From positions 1 to 23,113 of the forward strand of contig CBDUQI010000079.1 of the NCBI GenBank assembly GCA_965369325.1: a stretch of 23,113 nt of DNA. The letters are read 5' to 3'. A program made the translations under genes and the position numbers. Positions 22,048 to 23,113 of this stretch are shown here, in pieces. The notes below the pieces were generated by a model. It ran no database searches. It saw only the letters and a list, made by a program, of their open reading frames with translations, and was not told the origin of the DNA. Positions within the stretch are counted from its first letter, which is position 1. Each line of letters begins with the position of its first letter. The DNA comes from CBDUQI01 sp965369325. GTDB lineage: Bacteria > Pseudomonadota > Gammaproteobacteria > Steroidobacterales > JBCBZW01.

Positions 22048-22512
22048 TCAAGCGGCGTCCGGTTGCACGACCTCAGCGATCATTTGTTCCAGCTGTTCCA
22101 AATCTGGCACAACCGGCCGCTGGTTAACCATGCGTACCTGGCAGATTACCGGGCTACTGGCAGGCCACTCGCTTTCCGCTTCAGATTCCAACACCGCAGC
22201 GTTGACTCTCACCAGTTGAGGAAAGCCCTGGCTGATCAAACCAAAAAAACCGACTTGCAACCGGTTGCCCAGGCAGCGCATCACTACAACCCGCACGCGC
22301 CCCTGCGGCGCCGGCGCATCCAGGCCGCAAATGGCTTCAAAACTCACCACCGGGATGTGCTGTTCGTTCCAGCGCATATGCCCGATCATCCACGGGTGCT
22401 GTGGGTCGGGCGCGGCGTCCGGTGCGTACCCCACCACTTCGGCAACACAATCGCGGGGCAGGATAAGTCGGGTATGCGCCAGCGGTACTAACAGACTGTA
22501 AAGCTCTTCCAT
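22048..22512 (-). CDS. chpC: CheW-like chemotaxis protein, ChpC type
   Basis: A 154-residue CheW-domain protein. MEELYSLLVPLAHTRLILPRDCVAEVVGY is the start of a CheW fold, with HPWMIGHMRWNEQHIPVVSFEAICG matching the typical GxxxxRGxxxPVxDL region. Such proteins link receptors to a CheA-type kinase. In Pseudomonas aeruginosa chpC follows chpA in the Pil-Chp type IV pilus cluster; here the gene follows the CheW-REC tail of a ChpA-type kinase with one base between the TGA and this ATG. I used ATG 22512; the longer frame to 22587 lies inside the upstream gene. Its stop is at 22048-22050. The name rests mainly on gene order. Confidence 0.8.
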   Translation of the reverse strand: MEELYSLLVPLAHTRLILPRDCVAEVVGYAPDAAPDPQHPWMIGHMRWNEQHIPVVSFEAICGLDAPAPQGRVRVVVMRCLGNRLQVGFFGLISQGFPQLVRVNAAVLESEAESEWPASSPVICQVRMVNQRPVVPDLEQLEQMIAEVVQPDAA

Positions 22513-22513
22513 A

Positions 22514-23113
22514 TCAGCGGCGCTTCTTGCGGGCCAGCAACGGCTGGATCGCAGACAACAACTGGCTCTCCTGGTACGGCTTGCCAAGGTACTGATCGAC
22601 GCCCAGCGCTAATCCGTGGGCACGATGCTTGTCGCCCACGCGCGAGGTAATCATGACGATGGGCAAATCGCGCAGGCGCGGATCGTTCCGCACATGCCCC
22701 ACCACCTCGTAGCCGTCCATACGCGGCATCTCGATGTCCAATAGCATGACATCCGGCACTATGTCCTGCATAAGCGCGATGGCATCAATACCGTCTTTCG
22801 CAGTCATCACACGCATGCCGCTGCGCTCAAGCAGACGGCTGGTCACGCGGCGCACAGTAATTGAATCGTCCACCACCAGCGCCAATGGCCCGGTATCAGG
22901 CACCGTCTCTGGCTCGCCCGCCACTTGGCGGGGTTGCAGCGGACCGCCACGCACCAGCGCGCCCACATCAAGAATAAGCACAATGTTGCCGTCACCCATA
23001 ATGGTGGCGCCAGAGACACCACGCACGCTGGCAATCTGCGGCCCCGCAGTCTTCACCACAATCTCGCGGCTGCCGAGCATCTCATCCACCACCAGCGCGG
23101 TGGAGTACTCGCC
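22514..23113 (-). CDS. chpA: C-terminal part of ChpA/PilL-type hybrid histidine kinase (CheW + REC)
   Basis: The last 199 residues of a gene that runs off the right edge. The visible part begins in a CheW-like domain (ALVVDEMLGSREIVVK, GVSGATIMGDGNIVLILDVGALV), as at the end of CheA-type kinases, then a proline-rich linker, then a receiver domain at about visible residues 76-192. The receiver has LALVVDDSITVRR (acidic pocket), phospho-acceptor Asp in VMLLDIEMPRMDG, and Lys in YLGKPY. A CheA with a C-terminal receiver followed directly by chpC is the Chp layout controlling type IV pilus twitching and surface sensing. The HPT and ATP-binding domains are outside the window, so a frz- or other CheA-REC hybrid cannot be fully excluded. 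Confidence 0.85.
   Translation of the reverse strand, partial: GEYSTALVVDEMLGSREIVVKTAGPQIASVRGVSGATIMGDGNIVLILDVGALVRGGPLQPRQVAGEPETVPDTGPLALVVDDSITVRRVTSRLLERSGMRVMTAKDGIDAIALMQDIVPDVMLLDIEMPRMDGYEVVGHVRNDPRLRDLPIVMITSRVGDKHRAHGLALGVDQYLGKPYQESQLLSAIQPLLARKKRR

Noticed and set aside
1..23113. CRISPR array, tRNA/rRNA gene, prophage or insertion sequence
   Set aside because: No regularly spaced repeats, cloverleaf with conserved arms, transposase, integrase or phage structural gene was seen on either strand.

Overview
This GC-rich window comes from a gammaproteobacterium, probably an aerobic heterotroph. The best evidence is the right-hand third: an ampD-ampE pair next to rsmE, a tandem-ACT serB, and the 3' end of a type IV pilus chemotaxis cluster (the CheW-REC tail of a ChpA/PilL-type kinase followed by a ChpC/CheW-like gene). 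No tRNA, rRNA, CRISPR array or insertion sequence is visible, and no gap between genes exceeds about 255 bp.

Positions 1-15000 form a dense catabolic region of enzymes that typically degrade small organic acids as CoA thioesters. From left to right: a minus-strand unit with an HMG-CoA-lyase-type enzyme and the start of a hydantoinase/oxoprolinase subunit; divergent from it, a family III CoA-transferase (CoAT1) followed by an alpha/beta-hydrolase-fold protein; a minus-strand operon of cysteine hydrolase (isochorismatase fold), nitroreductase and EamA permease; divergent from that, a TauD-type dioxygenase; a minus-strand pair of MmgE/PrpD protein and HpaB/AbfD-superfamily flavoprotein; divergent from that, CoAT2; then a minus-strand GntR(UTRA)-CitE-like lyase pair; and divergent from that, a second TauD dioxygenase with CoAT3. 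Three CoA-transferases, two C-C lyases and two 2-oxoglutarate dioxygenases suggest a pathway (or several) that oxidises an organic acid, activates it by CoA transfer and cleaves it. The substrate cannot be read from the sequence.

Positions 15183-23113 are mostly housekeeping genes: serB and a PduO-type cobalamin adenosyltransferase; convergent ampE/ampD; rsmE, a VOC-fold protein and a sodium-dependent NSS transporter; a small membrane protein that looks like the lid of an ExeA/GspA ATPase without its ATPase core; and chpC/chpA on the minus strand.

The most interesting regulatory signal is a 16-bp palindrome, AATGT(C/A)CGGACATT in its core, in two separate divergent promoter regions (5865-5880 and 9886-9901). 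Its TGT-N4-ACA layout fits the UTRA class of GntR regulators, one of which is encoded at 12007-12801. A different pair of sites (TTGTATAC type, near 1184 and 1245) lies between CoAT1 and the HMG-CoA-lyase unit and fits another GntR subfamily. The most unusual proteins are an AbfD-like flavoprotein that appears to have lost two of its four iron-sulfur ligands, and an alpha/beta-hydrolase with glycine in place of the nucleophile.
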